From Spirochaetaceae bacterium (GTDB taxonomy: Bacteria > Spirochaetota > Spirochaetia > Treponematales > Breznakiellaceae), in NCBI GenBank assembly GCA_031282435.1, contig JAITDS010000132.1, positions 1 through 37,091 of the forward strand: a DNA stretch of 37,091 nt, in the 5' to 3' direction. Below the pieces are notes generated by a model. It did no database searches. It was not told the DNA's origin and worked only from the letters and a program-made list of their open reading frames with translations. The translations under genes were made by a program, and so were the position numbers. Each line of letters opens with the position of its first letter. Position 1 is the first letter of the stretch. Below, piece after piece: positions 18,558 to 28,840 of this stretch.

Positions 18558-19568
18558 TCAGTTCCTAATCTGTTCTAATACACTCTGTATATCATCGTAA
18601 ATTTCTTTATTAAATGTTTTACCCAAAAGCTGCGGCATCACGCGGTTTACATCATTAATCCATTCCTGCTCCTGATCAGGCGTACATTCATTAATTATAA
18701 GACCGTTTTTAAGCATAGCTTCCACGGCATCGTCTTCCATTTTCCTTACATTCTCATCATTTTGATTTTCTATTTCACGGCCAATATTCATGAGAGTACC
18801 TTTGTACTCATTTGGTATGCTGCGCCATGCCGCGCGGTTCATAACTATAGCGCCCATGAACGGCGCGATACGCAACGTGGACATATTTTTCGCTATACCA
18901 AACACTTGGGATACTGCCGCGTTTACCGGACTTTGAAATACGGCGTCAATCGAACCGCTGTTAAGGGACACAAGCACGTCACTCAAATTAGTCTCAACAA
19001 GCTGGTAACCCATAGTTCTAAAAGCATCGTTCAAAGAAGGCATATCGTTCCCCACGGCAAGTTTTTGTTTTTTCATGTCCGCCGGAACATACACCGGCTT
19101 ACGCGAAAAAAACCTAACCCAGCCCACTTTCGACCAAGCCAGCGTAACAAAACCCGCTTTATTTATTCCGTCCTCTAATTTCGTGCGCAGTTTACCAAGA
19201 ACCACATCAAGCTCATAATCGGTTCTTATCAGGAAAGGACAGCTAAGCGTTATAATATCCGGCGATATAAGATTCATGCCGGCTGAGGTAAAAACAGCGG
19301 CCTGTATCTGGTTAAGACGCAGCTTGCGTAAAACATCCGATTCCCCCCCAGCCACGCCGTTATGATATACAACAAGCTTTACCGCCCCGCCCGTCGCGGC
19401 GCTCCAGTCGGCAGCCATCTTGTTAAGCGCCGCGCCCCAAGGAGTATTTTCCGGCGCAAGCGAAGCAAGCTTAATCGTTACGGTTTTTTTCTGGGCCGCC
19501 AAATGCGAAATCACAGGCGAGAATAAAAAACAAAACGCCGCTATCAGCAAAAATAAAGTTTTTTTCAT
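18558..19568 (-). CDS. TRAP transporter substrate-binding protein DctP/TatP
   Basis: TVTIKLASLAPENTPWGAALNKMAADWSAATGG...; DctP family pattern. Confidence 0.9.
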   Translation of the reverse strand: MKKTLFLLIAAFCFLFSPVISHLAAQKKTVTIKLASLAPENTPWGAALNKMAADWSAATGGAVKLVVYHNGVAGGESDVLRKLRLNQIQAAVFTSAGMNLISPDIITLSCPFLIRTDYELDVVLGKLRTKLEDGINKAGFVTLAWSKVGWVRFFSRKPVYVPADMKKQKLAVGNDMPSLNDAFRTMGYQLVETNLSDVLVSLNSGSIDAVFQSPVNAAVSQVFGIAKNMSTLRIAPFMGAIVMNRAAWRSIPNEYKGTLMNIGREIENQNDENVRKMEDDAVEAMLKNGLIINECTPDQEQEWINDVNRVMPQLLGKTFNKEIYDDIQSVLEQIRN

Positions 19569-19579
19569 GGTTTATCACC

Positions 19580-20725
19580 TCAATTGTCTTCCGTGCCGCC
19601 GCAGGCAGCACCGGTATCGTCAATATTATCAATATTGACGGTATCATTAGTATCAATAAAATAAATATCCGCGTTATCCAAAAGATAACGGGCTTTACGC
19701 TGTGCCAGCACATTAAGAAGTTTATTTGACATATCTTTATTAACGTTGATACTCAACGCCTTATTCAAATTATATTTAAAATCTTGAAAATTTTGAGCCG
19801 GAATACAGGCCGCCTGCGCCCACGAAACATAGGGACTTGCGGAAAGGAAGCGCGTTTTTTCGAGAGCGCGCTTGTAATGTTCTTTCGCAAGCGCCAAATC
19901 ACCGCCCATAGAGGGCGGCAGCGATGCGTAATATAAAATAAAAAAGTCATCCAACGCGCCGTTGTTAAAATCAGGATCTAGGATATATGCGTACTGTATC
20001 AGTCTTGAAACTTCGCCGACTTTCATTCCGGTAGAAAGGTCCATAGGGTCAAGACTGAACGCTGAAAGAACCGCCGCCGTAAGCCAGTAAATATACGGCA
20101 CATCGTCTTTTGTAAGACTTTTAAAAACATCCGTCTCTCCCTCCCGCGCCGCGGCAATAACGCCGGGATGCCGGCGTTCCAGCCCGTCTTCCAGTATCTC
20201 CGCCCCGCGCAGATACATCAACCTTGCCTTTTTATACTCAGCCTCTCGCTCGGCGTACTTTTCCGGCGGCAGCATTGAAGCGGGACCTTGCACAAAGGCG
20301 TTTGCGTCCATCACATAGTACGAGCCGGTTTCAAGAATAAGTTTTTGGCTGTCAGGATTTTTTTTCAGCTTGGCTTCGTTTTTTTTTATGATGCCGGGCA
20401 GCATAGAAGCCACAAATTCAGGACTGGACCTCATGGCAATCTGCTGGGTTGTACACGAAAACAGCGAAACCCCGCAGATTAACAGTAAAAGCGCGTACCT
20501 GACGCCGTGAAACAAGTCCACGCCTTTAGCCAAGTCCGGGGCCGGGTCCGCGCCGCAAGGCCGGTTTACCCTGCGGGACACATACTTAGCTTTACGGGAC
20601 GCATTTACGCCGGAAACTCTGTTTGCGCCGTACCCGCGGCAATGAAGCTCCCCGCCGAAAGAAGGCAAGCGCGCGAAAGCGCCTGCGGATTTGCCGGCGC
20701 TTTCACCATTTTCGCCGTTTTTCAT
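19580..20725 (-). CDS. TRAP-associated lipoprotein TatT (T component); true start probably internal, near the lipoprotein signal ~20520
   Basis: Lipobox LLLLICGVSLFSC; TatT-like helical repeat sequence; order T-P-QM as in T. pallidum Tp0956-0958. Confidence 0.8.
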   Translation of the reverse strand: MKNGENGESAGKSAGAFARLPSFGGELHCRGYGANRVSGVNASRKAKYVSRRVNRPCGADPAPDLAKGVDLFHGVRYALLLLICGVSLFSCTTQQIAMRSSPEFVASMLPGIIKKNEAKLKKNPDSQKLILETGSYYVMDANAFVQGPASMLPPEKYAEREAEYKKARLMYLRGAEILEDGLERRHPGVIAAAREGETDVFKSLTKDDVPYIYWLTAAVLSAFSLDPMDLSTGMKVGEVSRLIQYAYILDPDFNNGALDDFFILYYASLPPSMGGDLALAKEHYKRALEKTRFLSASPYVSWAQAACIPAQNFQDFKYNLNKALSINVNKDMSNKLLNVLAQRKARYLLDNADIYFIDTNDTVNIDNIDDTGAACGGTEDN

Positions 20726-20727
20726 CG

Positions 20728-22500
20728 TTAATCCCCGATCATTTCTTTAATATCGCTTTTGATAGCGTCAAGTTTTTTCTGCGCCTCCAATCTTGCCGCG
20801 TTAAGCCCGCCCTCTCCTATGGGGGAGTGACAACTTGCGTAAAATTTTATTTTAGGCTCCGTACCGCTCGGACGCGCACTGACTAGGGTGCCGTCCGCCA
20901 GCCGGAATTGTAGTACGTTGCTTTTAGGCAGATTGATTTTTTCGCGGCGTTTAGGGTCGTGCGGGTATATCGTTACAGAATTTTCAATATCGCGTATCTG
21001 CTCAACTTCTATTCCCCCAAGCTTTGCCGGCGGTTTTTCACGGCAGCGCGTCATAATACCGTCCATGGTTTTTTGCCCTTCCGGTCCTTCAAAATACTTT
21101 GATACGCCCGTTTCCTGCCAAAAACCACATTTTTCATACAATTCGTTGAGCCTGTCAAGCAGAGTTTTCCCCTGCGTTTTCCAGTATATCAACATTTCGG
21201 TTGTAATTGCCGCCGCCGAGATTCCGTCTTTATCGCGCACTTCGTTTTCAATAAGATAACCGTAGCTTTCTTCACAGCCAAAAACTATCGTATTGTCAAT
21301 ATCGCCGGTCTCGCTCCGCCTCATTACATCGGCTATCCATTTGAAACCGGTTAAACATTCAATACAGTCCGCGCCGTAAAGTTTTGCGACCCGCGCCTGC
21401 ATTCCGGTTGTTACTATAGTATTTACCATCGCGGGTTTGGGCGGCGTTTTGCCAAATTCTTTCAGCGAAAGAAATATATAATCCGCGATTAAAGATCCAA
21501 GCTGATTTCCGGTAACAAGCACAAAATCTCCTCCGCTTTTCGCGGGAAGCGCTATACCAAAACGGTCCGCGTCCGGGTCGGTAGCCATTACCAAACTTGC
21601 GTTTTCTTTTTTACCAAGGTCTATCGCCATTTTCAACGCGGCGGCCTCTTCCGGGTTCGGCAGTACGACCGTAGGAAAATCGCCGTTTCCTTCGCGTTGT
21701 TCCGGTACGGTAATAACTTTGAGCCCTAAACTGCCCAGTACGCCTTCAACATGGAGCGCGCCGGTTCCGTGCAGCGGAGTGTAGACAATTTTAACTTCTT
21801 TGGCGTGCTGTTTTATTAGTTCCGGTCTAAACATATGACCTCGTATCATCGCTTCAAAAGGTTCGTCTATCTCTTTATCGATTATTTTAAGAAGCCCTTT
21901 ATCCAGGGCGGATTGCCTGTCTATCTCTTTAATTTCTTTGACGGCGTTTACCTCGTCAATTATACCTGTATCGTGCGGCTCTATTACCTGTGAACCGTCA
22001 TTCCAGTAGGCTTTATAACCGTTGTACTGAGCGGGGTTATGGCTGGCAGTTATCACTATTCCCGTATCCGCTTTCAGGAAACGGATGGCATAGGAAAGCT
22101 CCGGCGTGGGGCGCATTGATGAAAACAAATATGTTTTAATACCGTTTGCCGCTAGTATCAGCGCGGCGGCCTCCGCAAATTCCGCTGAAAAATGCCGCGA
22201 ATCGTACGCTATAACCGCCGAAAGAGTTCCGGCGCGGGCTTTGTCCGGGAACGCTTTAATAACGTAATTCGCGAGCCCCTGTGTGGCGGAACTTACTACA
22301 AAAGTATTCATGCGGTTGTACCCGCCGCCCATTACGCCTCGTAGTCCGCCTGTGCCAAACTCCAGCTTGCAATAAAAGCGGTCCAACAGCTCGTCCCAAT
22401 CTTTCGCGGCAAGCAGTTTCTCTATCTCAGTCTTGAAATGAACGTTTTTTTCTTTTTCAAGATATTCTTCAGCATATTTTATCAACGTGTTTCTATCCAT
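20728..22500 (-). CDS. Phospho-sugar mutase (phosphoglucomutase/phosphomannomutase)
   Basis: GTGGLRG, TASHNPAQYNGYK, DPDADRFG, RPSGTEPKIKFY motifs; start MDRNTLIKY. Confidence 0.93.
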   Translation of the reverse strand: MDRNTLIKYAEEYLEKEKNVHFKTEIEKLLAAKDWDELLDRFYCKLEFGTGGLRGVMGGGYNRMNTFVVSSATQGLANYVIKAFPDKARAGTLSAVIAYDSRHFSAEFAEAAALILAANGIKTYLFSSMRPTPELSYAIRFLKADTGIVITASHNPAQYNGYKAYWNDGSQVIEPHDTGIIDEVNAVKEIKEIDRQSALDKGLLKIIDKEIDEPFEAMIRGHMFRPELIKQHAKEVKIVYTPLHGTGALHVEGVLGSLGLKVITVPEQREGNGDFPTVVLPNPEEAAALKMAIDLGKKENASLVMATDPDADRFGIALPAKSGGDFVLVTGNQLGSLIADYIFLSLKEFGKTPPKPAMVNTIVTTGMQARVAKLYGADCIECLTGFKWIADVMRRSETGDIDNTIVFGCEESYGYLIENEVRDKDGISAAAITTEMLIYWKTQGKTLLDRLNELYEKCGFWQETGVSKYFEGPEGQKTMDGIMTRCREKPPAKLGGIEVEQIRDIENSVTIYPHDPKRREKINLPKSNVLQFRLADGTLVSARPSGTEPKIKFYASCHSPIGEGGLNAARLEAQKKLDAIKSDIKEMIGD

Positions 22501-22666
22501 CAGTACAAGAGCCTCCACTCTCCCCTATTATACAAATATTCAAAAAATATTGAACCCCACCGCCGGCCGGTTCTGGTTCAATGTAAAAAGGACATTGACT
22601 TTAGCCGCCGTCAGCCAACCCTATTTCTATCATTTTCCAATCCGTTAAATCCGCAGGCAATTAAAA

Positions 22667-22723
22667 GGGGGGCGCTATTTCCGGCATTGCGGCGCAAACC
22701 GCCCCTGCCGTTACGCGCCCCCC
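22667..22723 (-). terminator. Nested inverted repeat with T-tract on minus strand (GGGGGGCGC ... GCGCCCCCCTTTT)
   Basis: 9-bp outer stem plus nested CGGCA/TGCCG and GCGG/CCGC stems; followed by TTTTAATT on minus strand, downstream of mreD. Confidence 0.55.
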
Positions 22724-22778
22724 TGTCTACATCCCGCGCCGCCCGCAAGCGGGCTTAGGCGGTATTCCGCCACCCCCC

Positions 22779-22826
22779 GGCCCGCCGGCAGACTTCCTGC
22801 CTTGCCTTCAACAAGGAAAGGGCGTT
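22779..22826 (-). repeat. Dispersed ~48-bp GC-rich repeat, copy 4
   Basis: Minus strand: AACGCCCTTTCCTTGTTGAAGGCAAGGCAGGAAGTCTGCCGGCGGGCC. Confidence 0.65.
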
Positions 22827-22974
22827 ACCTCCCTAAGTCTGCCGCCCGCCGCCATTAAAGCGGCCGCCTTGACCTTAGCCGCTGTCTGCCCGCTCTTTAT
22901 GATTAACATAGTATCCCGCCCATAGCGACCCTCCCGCTTTTTCAGCATCGCGGATACTAAAAAGGAAGGGTGGG

Positions 22975-23475
22975 CTATTTTCTTTTTTGGATAAATTTGT
23001 TGAACATTTTTAGCAAGCCAAAAATTAGGGGGGCTAAAACCGCGTTCATGGCAAGTTCTACCCATAAAACAGGAGTGTTGAACGAATAGGCGGGGATGGC
23101 TCCGGCAAACAGAAAATTAAGCAACAATAGCAGACCCGCCTTTAACAAAGTTGCGCCCGCGCATAGGGCGGCAGGCAGGATTAGATTGTCAAGGAAGAAC
23201 GCCCCGTTCAAAACTCCGGTCAACGCCCCTATTACGGAGCGCACAAAAAGATTGAGGCCTAACGGCGCGTTAGATAAGAAATCCAGCAATAGACCCGAAA
23301 AAAAGCCCGAAAGCTGCCCCGTCATCATTCCGTTCATGTAAGCGGAAAATACTAAAATATCCAAAGCTATATCCGGCTTTGCGTAGAAATATATAGAAAG
23401 CGGCGAAAGCAGGGTTGATTGTAAAATTCCGGCGGCTGCTATGAATAAGGTCGTCCATATTATAGTCTTAGTCAT
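22975..23475 (-). CDS. mreD: Rod shape-determining protein MreD
   Basis: Small polytopic protein directly downstream of mreC with 4-nt overlap. Confidence 0.8.
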   Translation of the reverse strand: MTKTIIWTTLFIAAAGILQSTLLSPLSIYFYAKPDIALDILVFSAYMNGMMTGQLSGFFSGLLLDFLSNAPLGLNLFVRSVIGALTGVLNGAFFLDNLILPAALCAGATLLKAGLLLLLNFLFAGAIPAYSFNTPVLWVELAMNAVLAPLIFGLLKMFNKFIQKRK

Positions 23476-24326
23476 TCGCTTTTCCCTTCGATAGCAAAAA
23501 CATATTCAAGCCGTGAAAAATCTATAGCGCTTTCAAGCTCCAATTCTATTGAAGTTTCATATTCCAGAAATAGAATTTTACTAACTCTGCCAATTATTAT
23601 GCCGGCAGGATACACGCCGCCCATGCCGCTTGTAACTACAATATCTCCGGTATTTACATCATCCCGCGCTCTTTTTGTAATTGAGCGCATGAGTAACGGG
23701 TGCGCCGGACTCCCCTGCCCTTCTACAATCCCGTCATAACGCTCGTGCGCAAGGCGGGCGGACACAAAACATCTTTGGTCGTACAGAGGCATTACAAGAC
23801 TTTCCAATTGTCCCGTCTGTATTACTTTTCCGGCCAGCGCCTGCATTCCGTCCTGAAAGGCGATTACCGGCATATTGTTTTCAATCCCGTGCCGCTTTCC
23901 TTTATTGATTACAAAAGCCGAAAAAATATTATCAGGATCGCGTCCGGAAACTTCCACCGCTATATATTTGTATGACAGATTCTTTGAAAAATCTAACTGT
24001 TCGCGTAGCCGGTTGTTTTCCGCGCGTATTTCAGCGGCGCCGCGTTCAAGGTGTTCATAACGGGTAATACGTTCCAGCAATTTGTTGTATTCTCTTCGTA
24101 ACGCAATCAATTCTTTGGCGGAAAGCACGGTGCGCGACACGGCGGAAGAAACGGCGTAAACCGTTCCGCGTACGCCGGAAAACAGGGACAAGCCCGTATC
24201 CCTAATGTTGATTACAAAACTGCGTGTAGAAAATAACAGTAAAGAAAAAGAAACTAACATAAGCGCGGCAAAAACATAAACGTCGGCGCTTATACGCTTT
24301 TTTTGTTTACTGCTGGATCTTGGCAT
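23472..24326 (-). CDS. mreC: Rod shape-determining protein MreC
   Basis: Single TM + coiled coil + beta domain (GDIVVTSGMGGVYPAGIIIGRV). Confidence 0.9.
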   Translation of the reverse strand: MPRSSSKQKKRISADVYVFAALMLVSFSLLLFSTRSFVINIRDTGLSLFSGVRGTVYAVSSAVSRTVLSAKELIALRREYNKLLERITRYEHLERGAAEIRAENNRLREQLDFSKNLSYKYIAVEVSGRDPDNIFSAFVINKGKRHGIENNMPVIAFQDGMQALAGKVIQTGQLESLVMPLYDQRCFVSARLAHERYDGIVEGQGSPAHPLLMRSITKRARDDVNTGDIVVTSGMGGVYPAGIIIGRVSKILFLEYETSIELELESAIDFSRLEYVFAIEGKSE

Positions 24327-25357
24327 TATCTGTTAATGCTGTCGTAAATGTTGCGCGCCGTATCAAAACCATTTACATTGTCAAAATATTTTCCGGCGCC
24401 TAAAGCTACGCACTCAAGCGGGTTTTCCGCGAGTATTACCGGAACATTTGTTTCTTTCGAAATGAGTTTCGGCAGACCTTTAAGCAGCGAGCCCCCGCCG
24501 GTCATGACTATCCCCTGATCAACGATGTCCGCCGCCAGTTCGGGCGGGGTCTGACCAAGAGTTTTTTTAACTTCGTCAATAATTTGATTAACAGGATCTT
24601 GCAAAGCCTCGCTGACCTCAATGGAATCTATTTCAAGACGGCGCGGAAGACCGGTAATGGCATCGCCGCCTTTTATTTCAACTTTTTCTATCGTTTTATC
24701 CGGCGAAGCGTTGCCTATTTCTATTTTAAGTTTTTCCGCCATCTGTTCGCCTATTATTAAATTGTGTACGCTGCGGACGTGTTTAACTATCGCTTCATCA
24801 AACTCGTCGCCGCCCAAACGTATCGCGTTGCTTACAACCATGCCGCCCAGCGATATAACGGATATTTCCGTAGTTCCTCCGCCTATATCGCAAATCATGT
24901 GTCCAGCCGGCTCAAATATGGGAATGTTGGCCCCAATAGCGGCGGCGCGGCTTTCCTCAATTACCATAACATCCCGCGCTCCGCCTTTGTACGCGCACTC
25001 TTCGACAGCCCGCCGTTCAACTTCGGTAATGCAGGAAGGAATACCTATTATCATGCGCGGTTTGATTAACCGAAAATGATGCGGCAACGCTTTAGAAAGA
25101 AAATACCGTATCATTTTTTCCGTAGATTCAAGGTCGGCGATTACCCCGTCCCGCATTGGGCGGATAGCTATTATATTTTCCGGCGTTTTCCAAAGCATAC
25201 GCTTAGCGTCATGCCCTACGGCCATTACTTTTTTAGTCCCGCGTTCTACCGCGACAACTGAGGGTTCATTAACAACAATACCTTTTCCGCGTATATAAAT
25301 AAGCGTATTACAAGTACCCAAATCTATGCCAATATCCGATGATATAAAACCAAACAT
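24326..25357 (-). CDS. mreB: Rod shape-determining protein MreB
   Basis: [44 protein letters not shown]. Confidence 0.97.
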   Translation of the reverse strand: MFGFISSDIGIDLGTCNTLIYIRGKGIVVNEPSVVAVERGTKKVMAVGHDAKRMLWKTPENIIAIRPMRDGVIADLESTEKMIRYFLSKALPHHFRLIKPRMIIGIPSCITEVERRAVEECAYKGGARDVMVIEESRAAAIGANIPIFEPAGHMICDIGGGTTEISVISLGGMVVSNAIRLGGDEFDEAIVKHVRSVHNLIIGEQMAEKLKIEIGNASPDKTIEKVEIKGGDAITGLPRRLEIDSIEVSEALQDPVNQIIDEVKKTLGQTPPELAADIVDQGIVMTGGGSLLKGLPKLISKETNVPVILAENPLECVALGAGKYFDNVNGFDTARNIYDSINR

Positions 25358-25373
25358 TCTACCTCCGATGAGA

Positions 25374-26330
25374 TTACATAGTAAGCCGCGCTATAGCCGG
25401 AGCGTATGCCGGATCTAGCCGCAAAACCTTTCGCCATTCGGCGCGCGCCTTCGTGTTTTCTCCACGCGCCGCGTATAGGACGCCCAACTCGTAACGAGCG
25501 TCCGGTTGTTCCCCACCCTCTCTCAAAATACTTAAATACTGCTGCTCCGCGCCTTCAGTATCGCCTTTTTTCAACAAAACTTTACCTAAAAGAAGTCTTG
25601 CCGAAGCTATCACCGAGAAATCTTTCGAGGTTTCAAGGCACTGTATAAGATAAGCGCGCGAGTTATCAGGCTCGTCAAGCTCAAGATACGAGCGGGCAAT
25701 AGCAAGCAGCAGAATATCGGAAGGGGGGGTGTCGGACTTTTCTTTATCCACAGGCACAAGCGCTTGGGAAAAAGATTCAACGCTTTTTCTATAATCGCCC
25801 AATTCCGCGTATGCAAGTCCTAAGTATTCCGGAATATCGTCCGCGCGGTATGAGAACGAAACCGCCTCTTCAAGATACTTAACCGCCAGATTCGCGTAAT
25901 CCGGCCCTTTGACAAAGTAGGCTTTACCGAGAACATAGCGTACCCGTCCGTTACGCCCGCCTTCTTTCCGCAAAAGCGCTTTACGCAGGGCCGCTATACA
26001 TTCATCATCATAATTTTGCATATCTTGATTGTTTATCTGGGCAATAGCAAGCTGATAGGCTGAGTAACCGCGCAACGACAGCAGAAAAAAATCCATTGGC
26101 TTTTCGATAAGCTGCCTCTCGCTTTCATCGTATACTTCTCTATATTCCCCGTTCCTCCAAAGCTGCGTTAAATCCTTGTACTTCTTTACCGAGTGATTCA
26201 GCGCCGTTATTAAAAACATGAGCGCCGCCGAAACAACGCATAACACAATCGCAAACATGACCAGCGCGCGTAGATTTCGCCGCTTGTGGTTATAGTGAAC
26301 ATGGTAAGAGTGTGCGCTTCGTAAAGGCAT
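25374..26330 (-). CDS. TPR-repeat membrane-anchored protein
   Basis: N-terminal TM helix and successive TPR-like repeats ([25 protein letters not shown]). Confidence 0.75.
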   Translation of the reverse strand: MPLRSAHSYHVHYNHKRRNLRALVMFAIVLCVVSAALMFLITALNHSVKKYKDLTQLWRNGEYREVYDESERQLIEKPMDFFLLSLRGYSAYQLAIAQINNQDMQNYDDECIAALRKALLRKEGGRNGRVRYVLGKAYFVKGPDYANLAVKYLEEAVSFSYRADDIPEYLGLAYAELGDYRKSVESFSQALVPVDKEKSDTPPSDILLLAIARSYLELDEPDNSRAYLIQCLETSKDFSVIASARLLLGKVLLKKGDTEGAEQQYLSILREGGEQPDARYELGVLYAARGENTKARAEWRKVLRLDPAYAPAIARLTM

Positions 26331-26450
26331 ACAGTTTATTAGAACCTCTTGGTGTTAAAAAGTCAACGTATTAAAAAGTCAACGATTCCGTTTTCGGGAA
26401 AATTCAAAGTTTTACATGGTTTCAACGGTGTATTAGCGGTATTTTTTTCA

Positions 26451-26581
26451 TTTTGGGCGCATTTTTACGCCGCTTTAGCGGCGCAAAAACCGCGCTTTTC
26501 GGGGCTCCGCTGTCGCTCCGGCCACACCGCCCCTACGGGGCGTCGTGTCTGCTTCGCACCCCTACAATCGCTTGCGCGGCC
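26451..26581 (-). ncRNA. Structured repeat element, copy C
   Basis: Minus strand: GCGCAAGCGATTGTAGGGG...CGCCCC-gta-GGGGCG...GGCCGGAGCGACAGCGGAGCCCCGAAAAGCGCGG TTTTTGCGCCGCT-aa-AGCGGCGTAAAAA TGCGCCCAAA. Confidence 0.65.
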
Positions 26582-26649
26582 TAAAAGCGTATGTTTGATA
26601 AACGTAGGGAGGTTTTTCATATTTGGAATCGGAATTGCTGTTAAAAAGT

Positions 26650-26800
26650 CAGGGCGGACGCGTATAAATTATCCTGAACTAGAGGCGAAAGAAGATTGAA
26701 ATAGCAAGCGTTCAATATATTCATTAGACCATGCCGTCCGGTTTCCCCGTCTATGACTATTATCCAGTTTCTCTTTCGTTTTTTATATGCTCCCGCCCTG
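26650..26800. mobile_element. MITE-like element, copy 2 (TIR CAGGGCGGACGCGTATAAA / CAGGGCGGGAGCATATAAA)
   Basis: ~19-bp imperfect terminal inverted repeats matching the family consensus; no coding capacity. Confidence 0.6.
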
Positions 26801-26908
26801 CTCCGGCGGACGGCTTGCGTGACACAAATAAACGGCGCATAATATACTCAAAATGAACCTCTTTGCCGCAGGGCGCGCGCTCTCGGTATCGAAAAAGGAG
26901 CGTAAAAG

Positions 26909-27958
26909 ATGGACGGCAAAAATATACGCGATATTATGCAAGCGTATTTGGACAACCTCACAAAACCGCGTGGAAGCTTGGGCAAGCTCGAAGATTATTG
27001 CATTAAAATGGCGCAGATACAAGGCAAAATTCCGCCAAAAATTGAAAAAAAAGGCGTATATGTCTTTGGGGGCGACCACGGAATTGCGGAGGAAGGCGTA
27101 TCGCTTTATCCAAAAGAAGTCAGCTTTCAGATGGCTATGAATATGCTTACCGGCGGAGCCGGCATAAACGCGCTTGCGGATGCTACCGCTTGGGATGTAA
27201 ATGTTATTGACTGCGGCATTGCGGTAGATTTTCCGCCGGATAATGTGTTAAACGCAAAAAACCGCTTAATACGCGCGAAAATCAACCATGGCAGCAAGAA
27301 TTTTTACAAAGAAAGCGCTATGACAGAAGAGGAAGTCGAGGCCTCAATCAATAAGGGTAAAGAATTGGCAGACGATGCTGAAAAACAAGGCTATAGTATG
27401 GTGGCAATTGGCGATCTTGGCATAGGGAATACCAGTACCGCCGCCGCGCTCTTAATAGCCGCCGGCATGGAAGCCGATTCAATTATCGACCGTGGCACAG
27501 GCATAAGCAATGAACAGCTTACACACAAAAAGCGCGTCATAAAAGAAGGCGTAGCCAAACGGCGTCCGGTAAAAAACGCTTATTCCATACTACAAGAAGT
27601 CGGTGCTCCCGACCTTGCCATGATGACAGGTTTCATACTGGGACTTGAAGGTCGTGGAATAGGCTGTGTACTCGATGGTTTTCCGGTAACGTCAGCGGCA
27701 TATATGGCGTATATGATAAATCCGAAAATTACGGAATACCTGTTTGCCGGTCATCTTTCAAAAGTCGCGGGACACAAAACCGTGTTATCGACTATGGGTC
27801 TTAACCCTGTTGTAAACCTGGAAATGCACCTAGGAGAAGGTACCGGCGCGGTAATCGGCGGTTTTATTATTGGACTTGGAGTTTCTTGCGCTCTTAATAT
27901 GGCAAATTTTGACAACACGGATGTTTCCGGCAAAGATGCGGAAGAACAGAAGTACTAG
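26909..27958 (+). CDS. cobT: Nicotinate-nucleotide-dimethylbenzimidazole phosphoribosyltransferase
   Basis: NLTKPRGSLGKLE, FGGDHGIAEEGVSLYPKEVSFQMAMNMLTGGAGINAL, GDLGIGNTSTAAAL motifs. Confidence 0.96.
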   Translation: MDGKNIRDIMQAYLDNLTKPRGSLGKLEDYCIKMAQIQGKIPPKIEKKGVYVFGGDHGIAEEGVSLYPKEVSFQMAMNMLTGGAGINALADATAWDVNVIDCGIAVDFPPDNVLNAKNRLIRAKINHGSKNFYKESAMTEEEVEASINKGKELADDAEKQGYSMVAIGDLGIGNTSTAAALLIAAGMEADSIIDRGTGISNEQLTHKKRVIKEGVAKRRPVKNAYSILQEVGAPDLAMMTGFILGLEGRGIGCVLDGFPVTSAAYMAYMINPKITEYLFAGHLSKVAGHKTVLSTMGLNPVVNLEMHLGEGTGAVIGGFIIGLGVSCALNMANFDNTDVSGKDAEEQKY

Positions 27959-28840
27959 CTACTCCTGAATCGCGTTTACAATGCGTAAAAAATCTTCGCA
28001 ACTCAGGTTCTCGGCGCGTTCCGTTGCGGGTATGCCGGCTGTTTTAAGCAACGTATCGCAACGTATTTCCGGCGGGACGCCGTCCGCCTGTTGCCGCGTT
28101 TTAATGAAAGCAAGCAAGTTGTTTCTTACTGTTTTGCGACGGGCGGCAAATAAAGCCCGCACAACGCGGTAAAAAAACGGCGTGTACCCTTTACGGCAGG
28201 CCGCATCTTTAAGTTCAAGACAAACCCCTTCCGATTCGACATTCGGGACAGGATAAAAACATTCTCCTTTCAAAATTGCGACAGATTTTACATTGTAAAC
28301 GGATGAACAAAGGACAGAAAAAGAAGAATAATCCCGCGAGGCTGGTTTTGCGGTCATACGGCGCGCGACCTCACGCTGAACCGTTAAAGTCATGCGTTTA
28401 AAAAAAACGCCATTCTCTATAAAATCGCCTATAATACGCGCCCCTATACAATACGGCAGATTTCCTAAAAGAAATTCCGCCCTCCCCTCCCCTTTCCATG
28501 TTTCCAGCACATCGCCTTTCACAATTAAAAAATTTTTTGACTGCGAAAATAATTCTTCCAATATTGAACAGAAACCACGGTCAATCTCGAAGGCTTTTAC
28601 ATGAGCGCCACATTTGAGTAATTCATCCGTCATCGCGCCGAGTCCCGCTCCTATCTCCCAGACAGTAGCACCTTTAGGCATGGCTAAAGATGCTACCAGT
28701 TTTTCACGCGCCCGGCGTTGTATTAAAAAATTCTGACCAAATTTTTTTAGAGCCTTGAGTCCCCGCTCTTCCAGAAAAGCGCTTATTGCGGAAGGCGAGT
28801 CATAGTTAGGCAAATCTTTCAAGATATATTCTCTTTTCAT
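27959..28840 (-). CDS. rsmA: 16S rRNA (adenine(1518)-N(6)/adenine(1519)-N(6))-dimethyltransferase
   Basis: KFGQNFLIQ, WEIGAGLGAMTDELL, GNLPYCIG motifs. Confidence 0.93.
   Translation of the reverse strand: MKREYILKDLPNYDSPSAISAFLEERGLKALKKFGQNFLIQRRAREKLVASLAMPKGATVWEIGAGLGAMTDELLKCGAHVKAFEIDRGFCSILEELFSQSKNFLIVKGDVLETWKGEGRAEFLLGNLPYCIGARIIGDFIENGVFFKRMTLTVQREVARRMTAKPASRDYSSFSVLCSSVYNVKSVAILKGECFYPVPNVESEGVCLELKDAACRKGYTPFFYRVVRALFAARRKTVRNNLLAFIKTRQQADGVPPEIRCDTLLKTAGIPATERAENLSCEDFLRIVNAIQE

Noticed and set aside
22808-23065. 85-aa ORF overlapping the mreD 3' end
   Set aside because: Repeat-derived, conflicts with mreD.
26590-26908. Cobalamin riboswitch upstream of cobT
   Set aside because: No recognisable B12-box (GCCACTG-type) sequence; the region is explained by structured element C and a MITE-like element.
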